Source: Methanobacteriota archaeon (GTDB lineage: Archaea > Hydrothermarchaeota > Hydrothermarchaeia > Hydrothermarchaeales > JACQPM01). Taken from it: a stretch of DNA of 17,501 nucleotides. Made by a program: the position numbers and the translations under genes. The notes under the pieces were generated by a model. It ran no database searches. It was given only the letters and a program-made list of their open reading frames with translations, and was not told where the DNA came from. This document shows positions 1-6,083 of the stretch, in pieces; position 1 is the first letter of the stretch; each line of letters opens with the position of its first letter. The stretch covers positions 1 through 17,501 of the forward strand of contig JACQPM010000093.1 in assembly GCA_016207475.1 (NCBI GenBank), in the 5' to 3' direction.

Positions 1-1
1 G

Positions 2-811
2 GCGCGGGTCTGGGGGCACGATGTGGCCCTGGATCCGGATGCCGTCAGGAGGGCCATAGGGGTGGTATTCCAGGACCCCAGCCTGGACATCCAGCTCACC
101 GGGAGGGAGAACCTGGACTTCCACGGCCGCCTCTACGGCCTCGGTGCAGAGAAGAGAAGAGAGAGGATTGATGCCGTGCTGGATCTGGTGGAGCTGGAGG
201 AGAGGGCCGACGACCTGGTCAAGACCTACTCCGGGGGGATGAGGAGGAGGCTGGAGCTGGCGAGGGGGCTGATGCACTTCCCCAAGATCCTCTTCCTGGA
301 CGAGCCGACCCTGGGCCTGGACCCCCAGACCAGGAGGCGGATATGGGAGTACATCCTCAAGCTGAACAGGGAGGAGGGGATCACCATGATCCTGACCACC
401 CACTACATGGAGGAGGCTGACAGCCTCTGCCACCGGGTGGCCATCATAGACAAGGGGCGCATCATAGCCCTGGATGCCCCCAGAAAGCTGAAGGAGAAGG
501 TGGGGGAGGACGTGATAACGGTCATGGCCTCGGAGCCCGAGAGGTTCGTGGGGCTCCTCAAGGCTGAGAGCTGGACCGAGGAGGTCCACCTAGCCGAGGG
601 GGTGATAATCCTGGGGGTCAGGGGCGGGGAGGGGCTGATACCCAGGGTGATAGACCTGGCCAGGCGGTCCGGGATAGAGGTCTGCTCCGTCGGCCTCCAC
701 AAGCCCACCCTGGAGGACGTCTTCATAAGCTACACCGGCAAGGGGATCAGGGAGGAGAAGGGGAACGCCAGGGATAGGATAAGGTCCATCATGAGGGCGA
801 GGCACCGATGA
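2..811 (+). CDS. ABC exporter ATP-binding subunit, DrrA-like (5' truncated by window)
   Basis: Nucleotide-binding subunit of an ABC-2 type exporter, which hydrolyses ATP at the cytoplasmic face to drive the permease encoded next. The reading frame is open from base 2 and already inside the domain, so the Walker A loop lies upstream of the window. The GTG at base 23 is internal and is not the start. In visible residues (269) one sees the Q-loop FQD near 23-25, the ABC signature YSGGM at 76-80, Walker B ILFLDEP at about 96-102, the D-loop GLD, and the H-loop His near 134 in TTHYMEEAD. The C-terminal 100 residues match the extension typical of drug and lipid exporters of the DrrA/CcmA class. The stop overlaps the permease start (ATGA), so the two are translationally coupled. 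The substrate cannot be told from sequence. Confidence 0.93.
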   Translation, partial: ARVWGHDVALDPDAVRRAIGVVFQDPSLDIQLTGRENLDFHGRLYGLGAEKRRERIDAVLDLVELEERADDLVKTYSGGMRRRLELARGLMHFPKILFLDEPTLGLDPQTRRRIWEYILKLNREEGITMILTTHYMEEADSLCHRVAIIDKGRIIALDAPRKLKEKVGEDVITVMASEPERFVGLLKAESWTEEVHLAEGVIILGVRGGEGLIPRVIDLARRSGIEVCSVGLHKPTLEDVFISYTGKGIREEKGNARDRIRSIMRARHR

Positions 812-1554
812 ACGCCGTCTACACCATCTGGCTGAGGGAGATGAAGGTCTTCTTCAGGGCTAGATCTAGACTTATAGGGTCTCTTGCGACGCCTTTCTTC
901 TGGCTGGCCATCCTGGGCACCGGGCTCCGGTCCTCCTTCGCCATGGCCGATGTCCCGGTGGGCTACCTGGACTTCATGGCCCCGGGGATCATCGGCATGT
1001 CCCTCCTCTTCTCCTCCATGTTCTCGGGGGTCTCGGTCCTCTGGGAGAAGCAGTTCGGCTTCCTGAAGGAGATCCTGGTGGCCCCGGTGAAGCGCTCCTC
1101 CATAGTCGTGGGGAAGGCCCTGGGCGGGACGACGATATCCGTCCTCCAGGGATCGATGATCCTCCTCCTCTCGGTGGCCATGGGTGTGGAGATAAAGGGC
1201 CTCTGGTCCGTCCTCCTGGCCCTGGGCTTCATGGTCCTCATCTCCGTCTCCTTCATCTGCCTGGGCCTCTCCTTCGCCTCCAAGATGGAGGACCCCCACG
1301 GCTTCCAGACTGTGATGGGCTTCATAGCCCTCCCCATGTTCTTCCTCTCTGGGGCCCTCTTCCCGGTGGTGAAGCTCCCCTCGGTCCTGAGGGCCCTCGC
1401 CTACCTGGACCCCCTCACCTACGGCGTCGATGCCCTCCGCGGATCCCTGATCGGGATCCACTACTTCCCGCTCTGGATCGACCTGGCAGCGGTCGTGGCC
1501 TTCCTCATCGCCACGACGGCGCTGGGTACCTACCTCTTCGAGAGGGTGATCTAG
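808..1554 (+). CDS. ABC-2 type transporter permease, DrrB-like
   Basis: Integral membrane partner of the preceding ATPase. The protein has 248 residues with about six hydrophobic segments (near 22-40, 55-76, 107-125, 134-157, 167-186, 223-243). The cytoplasmic stretch FLKEILVAPVKRSSIVVGK (85-103) is the usual ABC-2 coupling region. The DPLTYGVDALRG stretch before the last membrane segment is a family hallmark of daunorubicin-resistance-type permeases. Length is normal for the family. The ATG sits in an ATGA overlap with the ATPase stop. Its own stop codon TAG shares one base with the GTG start of nop5, so the exporter and the RNP genes look like one transcript. A multidrug or lipid/polysaccharide exporter is likely; specificity is unknown. 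Confidence 0.92.
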   Translation: MNAVYTIWLREMKVFFRARSRLIGSLATPFFWLAILGTGLRSSFAMADVPVGYLDFMAPGIIGMSLLFSSMFSGVSVLWEKQFGFLKEILVAPVKRSSIVVGKALGGTTISVLQGSMILLLSVAMGVEIKGLWSVLLALGFMVLISVSFICLGLSFASKMEDPHGFQTVMGFIALPMFFLSGALFPVVKLPSVLRALAYLDPLTYGVDALRGSLIGIHYFPLWIDLAAVVAFLIATTALGTYLFERVI

Positions 1555-2501
1555 TGAGGGCCTACCTGGCCAGGAACGTCCTTGGCGTGATCGCCCTGGG
1601 GGAGGACGGCCGGATAATAGATAGAGAGCCCTATCCCAGGGAGCCCGGCGCCGTGGCCGAGAGGCTCGGGCAGGGGGCTGGGCTGGAGAGGCTCGAGGAC
1701 TACGAGGTCGTCACGGAGGAGGAGGGGCCCAACCCCGCCGGGGAGATGCTCCGGCGTGATCCGTGGGGTGCTTGGGGCGTGGAGGCAGCGGAGTACTACC
1801 GGCTCGTGAGGGGCGTGGCGGTGCTGACGGCGAACGCCAAGCTGGGGGAAGTGTCCCAGGAGAGGGACAGGGAGCTGATACAGGCTCTTCAAGCTCTCCA
1901 GGACCTGGAGGAGAGCCTCAACCTCCTCACCGAGAGGGCCTCTGAGTGGCAGGCCCTCCACCGGCCCGGTGGGGCCGACGAAGGGCTTCCAGGCTTCGTG
2001 AGGGGCGTGGAGGGCCTCTCCTCCCTGAGGGAGAGGCTGGAGGGTTACGTGACGGGGACCATGGAGGAGGTGGCCCCCAACCTCGCTGGCCTTCTGGGTC
2101 CTCTCCTGGGCGCCAGGCTCATCGCCGAGGCCAAGGGGCTGGAGAGTCTTGCGAGGATGCCTGGCTCCAGGATCCAGGTCCTGGGCGCCAGGAGGGCGAT
2201 CTTCCAGCATATGCGGGGACGGCAGCCCCCACCCAAGTACGGGATCATCTTCCAGCACCCCCTGATAAAAGGGGCGCCCTGGTGGCAGAGGGGGAAGATC
2301 GCCAGGTCGCTGGGGGCGAAGGCGGCCATAGCAGCCAGGCTGGACGCCTTCTCTGGAGAGTATCTTGCTGAGGGCCTGAAGGAGAGGCTGGAGAGGAGGG
2401 TGGAGGAGGTCCGGCGGAAATACCCATCGGAGCCCAAGAGGCTCAGGATTATAAAGAGACCGAAGGTGGAGAAGAAGAGATGGAAGAGGAAGCGGCGGTA
2501 G
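1554..2501 (+). CDS. nop5: Nop5 (Nop56/58 homologue), box C/D sRNP core protein
   Basis: Scaffold of the archaeal box C/D sRNP. It bridges fibrillarin and the L7Ae-bound guide RNA during 2'-O-methylation of rRNA and tRNA. Visible features are an N-terminal fibrillarin-binding domain (about 1-75), the helical NOSIC segment ending in LLTERASEW (124-132), and the Nop domain (about 170-290). Key Nop-domain motifs are MEEVAPNLAGLLG (170-182), RMPGSRIQVLGA (201-212) and PPPKYGIIFQHPLI (225-238). The C-terminal tail is Lys/Arg-rich. At 315 residues it is short for the family: only about 20 residues separate the NOSIC end from the helix leading into the Nop domain, where family members usually have a long coiled coil. 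GTG is the start because the frame opens there, at the permease stop, and MRAYLARNVLGV fits the family N-terminus. It overlaps flpA by 22 bases, the classic archaeal pairing. Confidence 0.95.
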   Translation: MRAYLARNVLGVIALGEDGRIIDREPYPREPGAVAERLGQGAGLERLEDYEVVTEEEGPNPAGEMLRRDPWGAWGVEAAEYYRLVRGVAVLTANAKLGEVSQERDRELIQALQALQDLEESLNLLTERASEWQALHRPGGADEGLPGFVRGVEGLSSLRERLEGYVTGTMEEVAPNLAGLLGPLLGARLIAEAKGLESLARMPGSRIQVLGARRAIFQHMRGRQPPPKYGIIFQHPLIKGAPWWQRGKIARSLGAKAAIAARLDAFSGEYLAEGLKERLERRVEEVRRKYPSEPKRLRIIKRPKVEKKRWKRKRR

Positions 2502-3154
2502 AGCGGTTCCCCGGCGTCTACGCCGTCGGTGACCGCCTGGCCACGAGGAATTTGATCCCGGGGGTGAGGGTCTACGGGGAGAGGCTCCTGGCCGTCGCCG
2601 GCGTCGAGTACAGGGCCTGGAACCCGCGGCGCTCCAAGCTCGCCGCCGCGATCCTCAGCGGCCTCGGGGAGCTACCCATCCGGGAGGACTCCAAGGTCCT
2701 CTACCTGGGGGCTGCTTCGGGGACCACGGCCTCCCACATCTCAGATATAGCGACCAGGGGCAGGGTGTACTGCGTCGAGTTCTCACCCCGGGTCTTCCCT
2801 TCTCTCCTGGCCCTGGCCGAACTCCGCCATAACATAATCCCCATCCTGGCCGACGCCAGGAGGCCCCACCTCTATGCGCCCCTACTGGAGGAATGCGACC
2901 TCGTCTACCAGGACGTGGCCCAGCCCGAGCAGGCCGCCATCCTCCTGGAGAACGCCCGGTACTTCCTCAAGCCTGGAGGCTTCTTCATGCTGGCCGTGAA
3001 GGCCAGGTCCGTGGACATCGCCATGGCCCCCAGGGACGTCTACAGCCAAGAGGCCCAGAGGCTGCGGGACGGCGGCATGGAGATACGGGAGCTCCTCCCC
3101 TTGGAGCCCCACGAGAAGGACCACGCCATGGTGGTGGGGAGGAAGGAGAGATAG
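2480..3154 (+). CDS. flpA: Fibrillarin-like rRNA/tRNA 2'-O-methyltransferase
   Basis: S-adenosylmethionine-dependent 2'-O-ribose methyltransferase, the catalytic subunit of box C/D sRNPs with Nop5, L7Ae and a guide RNA. The 224-residue protein has the family N-terminal beta domain and a Rossmann-type methyltransferase domain. The AdoMet-binding motif I VLYLGAASGTTASH lies at 73-86. The catalytic K-D-K-E tetrad is visible as K53 (RRSK), D145 (YQDVAQPEQ), K174 (LAVKARS) and E212 (EPHEKDHAMV). FLKPGG (162-167) is also typical. The start ATG lies 22 bases inside nop5, preceded by a GGTGGA Shine-Dalgarno-like stretch, which fits coupled synthesis of the two partners in stoichiometric amounts. It is the last recognised gene of this operon. 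Confidence 0.97.
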   Translation: MEEEAAVERFPGVYAVGDRLATRNLIPGVRVYGERLLAVAGVEYRAWNPRRSKLAAAILSGLGELPIREDSKVLYLGAASGTTASHISDIATRGRVYCVEFSPRVFPSLLALAELRHNIIPILADARRPHLYAPLLEECDLVYQDVAQPEQAAILLENARYFLKPGGFFMLAVKARSVDIAMAPRDVYSQEAQRLRDGGMEIRELLPLEPHEKDHAMVVGRKER

Positions 3155-3157
3155 CAG

Positions 3158-3265
3158 ATGGGCTTCAGCAAAGGGATTCTTCACTACCTCAAGAAGAATG
3201 CAGGCTCCGATATGCCGTTCAAGGTATATGGGAAGGTGAGGGAGAAACTCGAACTGGTAAAATGA
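3158..3265 (+). CDS. Small ORF of 35 codons after flpA, possible remnant
   Basis: The frame starts three bases after the flpA stop, with a GGAGAG Shine-Dalgarno-like motif eight bases ahead of the ATG, so it would be read as the last cistron of the operon. The product is a basic 35-residue peptide (beginning MGFSKGILHYLKKNAG) with no motif I recognise. It ends right where the DNA turns AT-rich, so it may be the 5' stump of a longer gene cut by the inserted island, or a chance frame. A genuine small protein is possible; support is limited to spacing and the ribosome-binding motif. Confidence 0.35.
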   Translation: MGFSKGILHYLKKNAGSDMPFKVYGKVREKLELVK

Positions 3266-3289
3266 CATAGCCGTAAGAAGAGGAAGTTT

Positions 3290-3306
3290 CGATATTTATA
3301 ATATCG
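3290..3306 (+). promoter_or_regulatory. Promoter/operator palindrome ahead of the repeat-nuclease gene
   Basis: The 17 bases CGATATTTATAATATCG form an inverted repeat with 7-base arms around TAT. A TATA-box-like core (TTTATAAT) lies inside, centred about 34 bases before the ATG at 3332, so transcription would start only a few bases upstream of it. A TATA box buried in a palindrome suits repression by a dimeric regulator. That role is inferred. Confidence 0.55.
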
Positions 3307-3331
3307 ACAAGGCCGATAATTCTAACGTATT

Positions 3332-4939
3332 ATGCGAAGGAAAAAATGGTCCGAAGAAAATGTAATCGAAGAGATCATTAGATTATATAATTCAGGAGAA
3401 CACCTTAGCTCAAACGACCTAAGAAAAAATTACACTGGTTTGTTGGCAGTGGCAATTAGGTATTTTGGGGGTTGGGGAAGAGCAATTGAAGCTGCTGGCT
3501 TAGACTATACCGATATTCGGAAGAAATCTGGGTATAAGATTCCCGGAAGAAAGTCAAAAGGATATTGGAATAAAGAGCGCATAGTTGGGGAAATAAAAGA
3601 TCTACAAAGGAAAGATGAAGATTTGTCAGATCAGTCGATATCTATACGTAGGAACGATCTACGCCGTGCTGGGATAAGACATTTTGGTAGTTGGAGAAAG
3701 GCCTTAGAATCTGCAGATGTTGATTATTCTAAAATCACAAAGAAGAAATATAAATATTGGGATAAAAATAGTGTTAAAGAAAGCATTAAAAAAATTTATG
3801 ATGTGGAGAGGGGTATTTCATATAAAGATTTGAGAAAGAATCATAGAGATCTCTATTCTGCCGCAGTAACTTTGTTTGGAGATTACAAAACAGCAGTAGA
3901 ATCCGCTGGTTACGAATACCACAAAGTTGCCATCCGCAAGCACAAATATTGGACCAAAGACCGAGTTTTGTCGGAAATCAAGTCGCTGAAGAAAAAGGGA
4001 GTTGATCTATCCTCTTCGCATATGATGGTAGACCATAATGATGTTTACAATGCTGGTAAAAAACTCTTTGGCTCTTGGAAATTGGCAATTCAAAACGCCG
4101 GAATTGACTATTACGGTGAAGTAGCCAAAACTAAGTTCGGTTTTTGGACAAAAGAATTGATGATTAGTTTCATAAGCGAACTGGAGTCACAGGGCATTGA
4201 TCTTTCGTCTAGCTACATTCAGAAACATTACAGGGATTTATTCGGTTATAGTTTCGTACTATTTGGCGGTTGGCGTCAAGCACTTGAGGTTGCTGGATTT
4301 GACTACTCTAAGATTGCAAGACAGCGACCATTTGGTTATTGGACCACGGAGACTGTTATATCAAATATCAAAGAACTGGTCACAAAGAATGTTGACTTGT
4401 CCGTTTCGTCCATCCAAACTATTTTCCCCTCATTGCATGAACGGGGTTGCAGACTTTTTGGGTCCTGGGAAAAAGCTATAATAGCTGCCGGATTCAATTA
4501 CGATAAAATTCGTAAAGATAGTCGGCTAGAAAACTATAAGGGGTTAGTATTTGAAAAAATCGTCGAAGAAATTTTTGAAAGTATTGGTAGAAACGTCCAG
4601 TATCAAAAGAGGTTTCTAATAAATGACGAACTCCTTATTCCTGACTTCAGCGACACGGATACTGGGGCATGGATAGATGTAAAGCTTAGGAGCTGGTCTG
4701 GCGGAACCACTGAGACTATACAAAAGTATCTTAAATATGCGGAGAATCTAGAAATTTGTTTTTTAATCGGAGATACACCCAAATATAACGTTGATAATCT
4801 AACTTTTAAGTCTGTAAAGGAGTACGTTCCTATTTTAAAAGTTTTAGGGCGGAAAGATATAATAAGGGATTTAACTCTTTTGGAAAAAGGTATCATTCCA
4901 TCTAAATACCAAAAGGAATTGGAGGACTATTCAGCTTAA
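3332..4939 (+). CDS. Six-repeat DNA-binding protein with C-terminal PD-(D/E)xK nuclease domain
   Basis: Predicted modular DNA-binding nuclease of 535 residues. Six repeats run Trp to Tyr over exactly 54 residues each without a gap: 6-59, 79-132, 143-196, 207-260, 272-325 and 337-390. The linkers are 19, 10, 10, 11 and 11 residues. Each unit has a first helix, a LS... turn with a variable helix at unit positions 21-32, then FGSW..A(L/I)..AG.DY. This matches the repeat I know from Pfam as the homing-endonuclease-associated repeat (HNH_repeat), a small helical DNA-binding unit. Residues 403-535 carry a PD-(D/E)xK pattern: E408 in the helix FEKIVEEIF, P437-D438, and D449-V-K451. No H-N-H or LAGLIDADG motif is visible. 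Codon use and AT content differ sharply from flanking genes, which indicates transfer. Unit 3 is degenerate (FGDY). It could be a homing endonuclease, a defence nuclease or a restriction-like enzyme. Domain calls are fairly sure; function is open. Confidence 0.82.
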   Translation: MRRKKWSEENVIEEIIRLYNSGEHLSSNDLRKNYTGLLAVAIRYFGGWGRAIEAAGLDYTDIRKKSGYKIPGRKSKGYWNKERIVGEIKDLQRKDEDLSDQSISIRRNDLRRAGIRHFGSWRKALESADVDYSKITKKKYKYWDKNSVKESIKKIYDVERGISYKDLRKNHRDLYSAAVTLFGDYKTAVESAGYEYHKVAIRKHKYWTKDRVLSEIKSLKKKGVDLSSSHMMVDHNDVYNAGKKLFGSWKLAIQNAGIDYYGEVAKTKFGFWTKELMISFISELESQGIDLSSSYIQKHYRDLFGYSFVLFGGWRQALEVAGFDYSKIARQRPFGYWTTETVISNIKELVTKNVDLSVSSIQTIFPSLHERGCRLFGSWEKAIIAAGFNYDKIRKDSRLENYKGLVFEKIVEEIFESIGRNVQYQKRFLINDELLIPDFSDTDTGAWIDVKLRSWSGGTTETIQKYLKYAENLEICFLIGDTPKYNVDNLTFKSVKEYVPILKVLGRKDIIRDLTLLEKGIIPSKYQKELEDYSA

Positions 4940-5096
4940 GAAATCTAATTTATAGTCTCCATAAACTACCTAACAATAGCTCTTCGGACTACTATGTAGT
5001 TAAGGTGGGGATGGTTACATTTCTCGATTACAATCTACCTATAGGGGGTAGGGGGGGTAAAAAAACTCGAAGTTATATATAACCCCCACATAAGAA

Positions 5097-5117
5097 TGCG
5101 ACCGCAGGAATTTGAAC
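5097..5117 (-). other. tRNA 3'-end-like fragment, possible attachment-site remnant
   Basis: Read on the minus strand, this gives a T-loop TTCAAAT, a T-stem 3' half TCCTG, an acceptor 3' half CGGTCGC and discriminator A, in the exact order and lengths of tRNA positions 54-73. The bases upstream do not provide the 5' half of the T-stem (CAGGA expected), so no complete tRNA exists here. Archaeal integrative elements commonly recombine at tRNA 3' ends and leave such copies. No second copy is visible in the window. Confidence 0.5.
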
Positions 5118-5242
5118 TTAACGGTAGTGTAAACTGACATCGCTAACCCTGGATAAAAAAAAAAGGATGACTATAGAAGGCGTAAAAAAGGGCGATTCCT
5201 ATCTCCTTTATCCTTCTTACGGCTCCGGCACGGCTATCAAAT

Positions 5243-5261
5243 CTTTTGTTTTCCATTTTTC
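5243..5261 (+). terminator. T-rich tract, possible archaeal terminator
   Basis: Three T-rich clusters (TTTTGTTTT then ATTTTTC) lie about 300 bases after the nuclease stop and before the NYN promoter. Archaeal RNA polymerase terminates at such T tracts without needing a hairpin. Its use here is inferred. Confidence 0.35.
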
Positions 5262-5269
5262 TCACCCCC

Positions 5270-5287
5270 CCCCACCTAGTCGTGGGG
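5270..5287. repeat. Hairpin CCCCAC/GTGGGG upstream of the NYN gene promoter
   Basis: Six-base arms CCCCAC (5270-5275) and GTGGGG (5282-5287) flank a CTAGTC loop. The element sits about 16 bases before the TATA box of the NYN gene, in the usual position for an upstream regulatory site. No regulator is known. Confidence 0.35.
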
Positions 5288-5302
5288 ACATTGCACTAGC
5301 AA

Positions 5303-5353
5303 GATATAAATTCTCAGAGGGCTAGAAGTGAAGGTGACCATCTACGAGGTGAT
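5303..5353 (+). promoter_or_regulatory. TATA box and Shine-Dalgarno motif of the NYN gene
   Basis: A TATA box GATATAAATT lies at about 5303-5312. A strong Shine-Dalgarno sequence GAGGTGAT (5346-5353) ends nine bases before the ATG at 5363. Together they fix this start and imply a leader of about 30 bases. The island's second gene therefore has its own promoter and is not dependent on read-through from the nuclease. Confidence 0.6.
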
Positions 5354-5362
5354 GGCAAAACA

Positions 5363-5950
5363 ATGACCACCCGCTCATTGATGATATTTATAGACGGAGC
5401 GTATCTGCGGGAATGCTTCAAAAAATTTTTTGGGCACGACAGAATAAAATTTGATTGGCTAGCTCGTGTTTTATTCGGGGAAATCCGTGGAGATCTTACC
5501 GGGAAAGCATTTCCTGGTTCCCCTCCCGATCTTGTTAGAGTTTATTATTACGATGCTTATTACGATACTACTGATGTAGTTTCTGTAGAAGAGGAAAATC
5601 ACATAAAGACGAGAGAAGATTTCGAAAAAATTAATGAAAATCAATATTATGAAGTTAAATTAGCTCGATTGAAGAAATGCAAAGGGAGATTAAAACAAAA
5701 AGGCGTAGATGTATTTCTAGCGACAGACATGGTAAATAAGGCACACTTGAATCACTATGATATTGCACTATTAGTTACTGGAGACGATGACTATCTGGAC
5801 TTAGTGAAAACTGTCAAGGACATCGGTGGGAAGTTAGTTTTTGGAGCTTATGATCCTGAAACTGCTTCTAAAGAATTGGTTAGATGTTTTGACCACCGAT
5901 ATGTCCTTTCAAAAGATTTTTTGAAAGATTGTGTTTTCCAAGAGGAATGA
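5363..5950 (+). CDS. NYN domain (LabA/DUF88-like) predicted ribonuclease
   Basis: Single-domain protein of 195 residues of the NYN family, a PIN-related fold that cleaves RNA using clustered acidic residues and a metal ion. The family signature is visible: FIDGAYL with D11 at the first strand end, D64 in VYYYDAYY, VDVFLATDMV (D116, D122), and the strongly conserved LLVTGDDDYLDLV with D141-D143. No membrane segment or extra domain is seen. The start is fixed by GAGGTGAT nine bases upstream. The AT-rich codon usage matches the repeat-nuclease gene and not the surrounding genome, so the two probably arrived together or in the same hot spot. NYN proteins occur both as house-keeping nucleases and in defence or toxin contexts. 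The pairing with a DNA nuclease suggests the latter, as inference. Confidence 0.85.
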   Translation: MTTRSLMIFIDGAYLRECFKKFFGHDRIKFDWLARVLFGEIRGDLTGKAFPGSPPDLVRVYYYDAYYDTTDVVSVEEENHIKTREDFEKINENQYYEVKLARLKKCKGRLKQKGVDVFLATDMVNKAHLNHYDIALLVTGDDDYLDLVKTVKDIGGKLVFGAYDPETASKELVRCFDHRYVLSKDFLKDCVFQEE

Positions 5951-6019
5951 TGTCAGGCCACGCTACATCTAACTAAATATTGGCGATGTCGATTTACACT
6001 ACAAGTAAGTTATGTCAAT

Positions 6020-6032
6020 GACGGTATCCGTC
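6020..6032. repeat. Inverted repeat GACGG-TAT-CCGTC at the right edge of the AT-rich island
   Basis: Perfect 5-base arms around TAT, about 25 bases upstream of the usp TATA box and close to where the AT-rich composition ends. The TAT spacer is the same as in the inverted repeats at 3290-3306 and 4988-5000. It could be an operator of the stress-protein gene or part of the island boundary. Confidence 0.35.
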
Positions 6033-6046
6033 CGCCATCGTCAGCA

Positions 6047-6061
6047 CCGAAACCATTTATA
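6047..6061 (+). promoter_or_regulatory. BRE and TATA box for the universal stress protein gene
   Basis: ACCGAAACC followed by ATTTATA gives a purine-rich TFB-recognition element and a TATA box (TTTATA at 6056-6061). The TATA centre is about 26 bases before the ATG at 6084, so the mRNA should begin at or next to the start codon (leaderless). This argues against the longer frame from 6012. Confidence 0.65.
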
Positions 6062-6083
6062 CTCGGAGAGCCGATATCTAATC

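Larger units (their letters stand above)
4940..5362. other. 423-base AT-rich spacer with inverted repeats, homopolymers and a tRNA fragment
   Basis: No convincing gene is present. Contents in order: an inverted repeat ACTAC-TAT-GTAGT (4988-5000); a G-rich run (5043-5057) followed by an A run; a perfect palindrome GTTATATATAAC (5072-5083) next to a C run; a tRNA 3'-end-like segment on the minus strand (5097-5117); ten A residues (5155-5164); a pyrimidine tract rich in T (5243-5261); nine C residues (5265-5273) beginning a small hairpin (5270-5287); and the TATA box of the next gene (about 5303-5312). The mixture looks like a junction between imported pieces. Confidence 0.6.

Noticed and set aside
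730..1461. Long minus-strand open frame opposite the ABC permease, and similar antisense frames elsewhere.
   Set aside because: They lie opposite clear genes, are rich in His/Gly/Pro/Asp from GC-rich antisense codons, and show no domain.
3332..4510. CRISPR or direct DNA repeats within the repeat-nuclease gene.
   Set aside because: The repetition is at protein level only. The DNA copies are diverged, unevenly spaced and in frame.
5036..5090. G-rich tract, A run and neighbouring C run as a G-quadruplex or large hairpin RNA.
   Set aside because: Only two clear G runs are present and the stem GGGGGT/ACCCCC is six base pairs with a long loop, which is insufficient for a specific RNA call.
3271..5222. 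CCGTAAGAAG on plus at 3271-3280 and on minus at 5213-5222, resembling terminal inverted repeats of a mobile element.
   Set aside because: Only ten bases match and similarity stops at once. A match of this length is expected by chance among a few kilobases, and no transposase lies between.
5265..5273. Nine-C homopolymer as a phase-variation switch.
   Set aside because: It lies in noncoding DNA upstream of the NYN promoter and does not alter a reading frame. Length variation could affect the promoter but nothing here shows it.
6012..6083. Upstream extension of the universal stress protein to 6012.
   Set aside because: It would place the BRE and TATA box inside the gene and add 24 residues that the family lacks.
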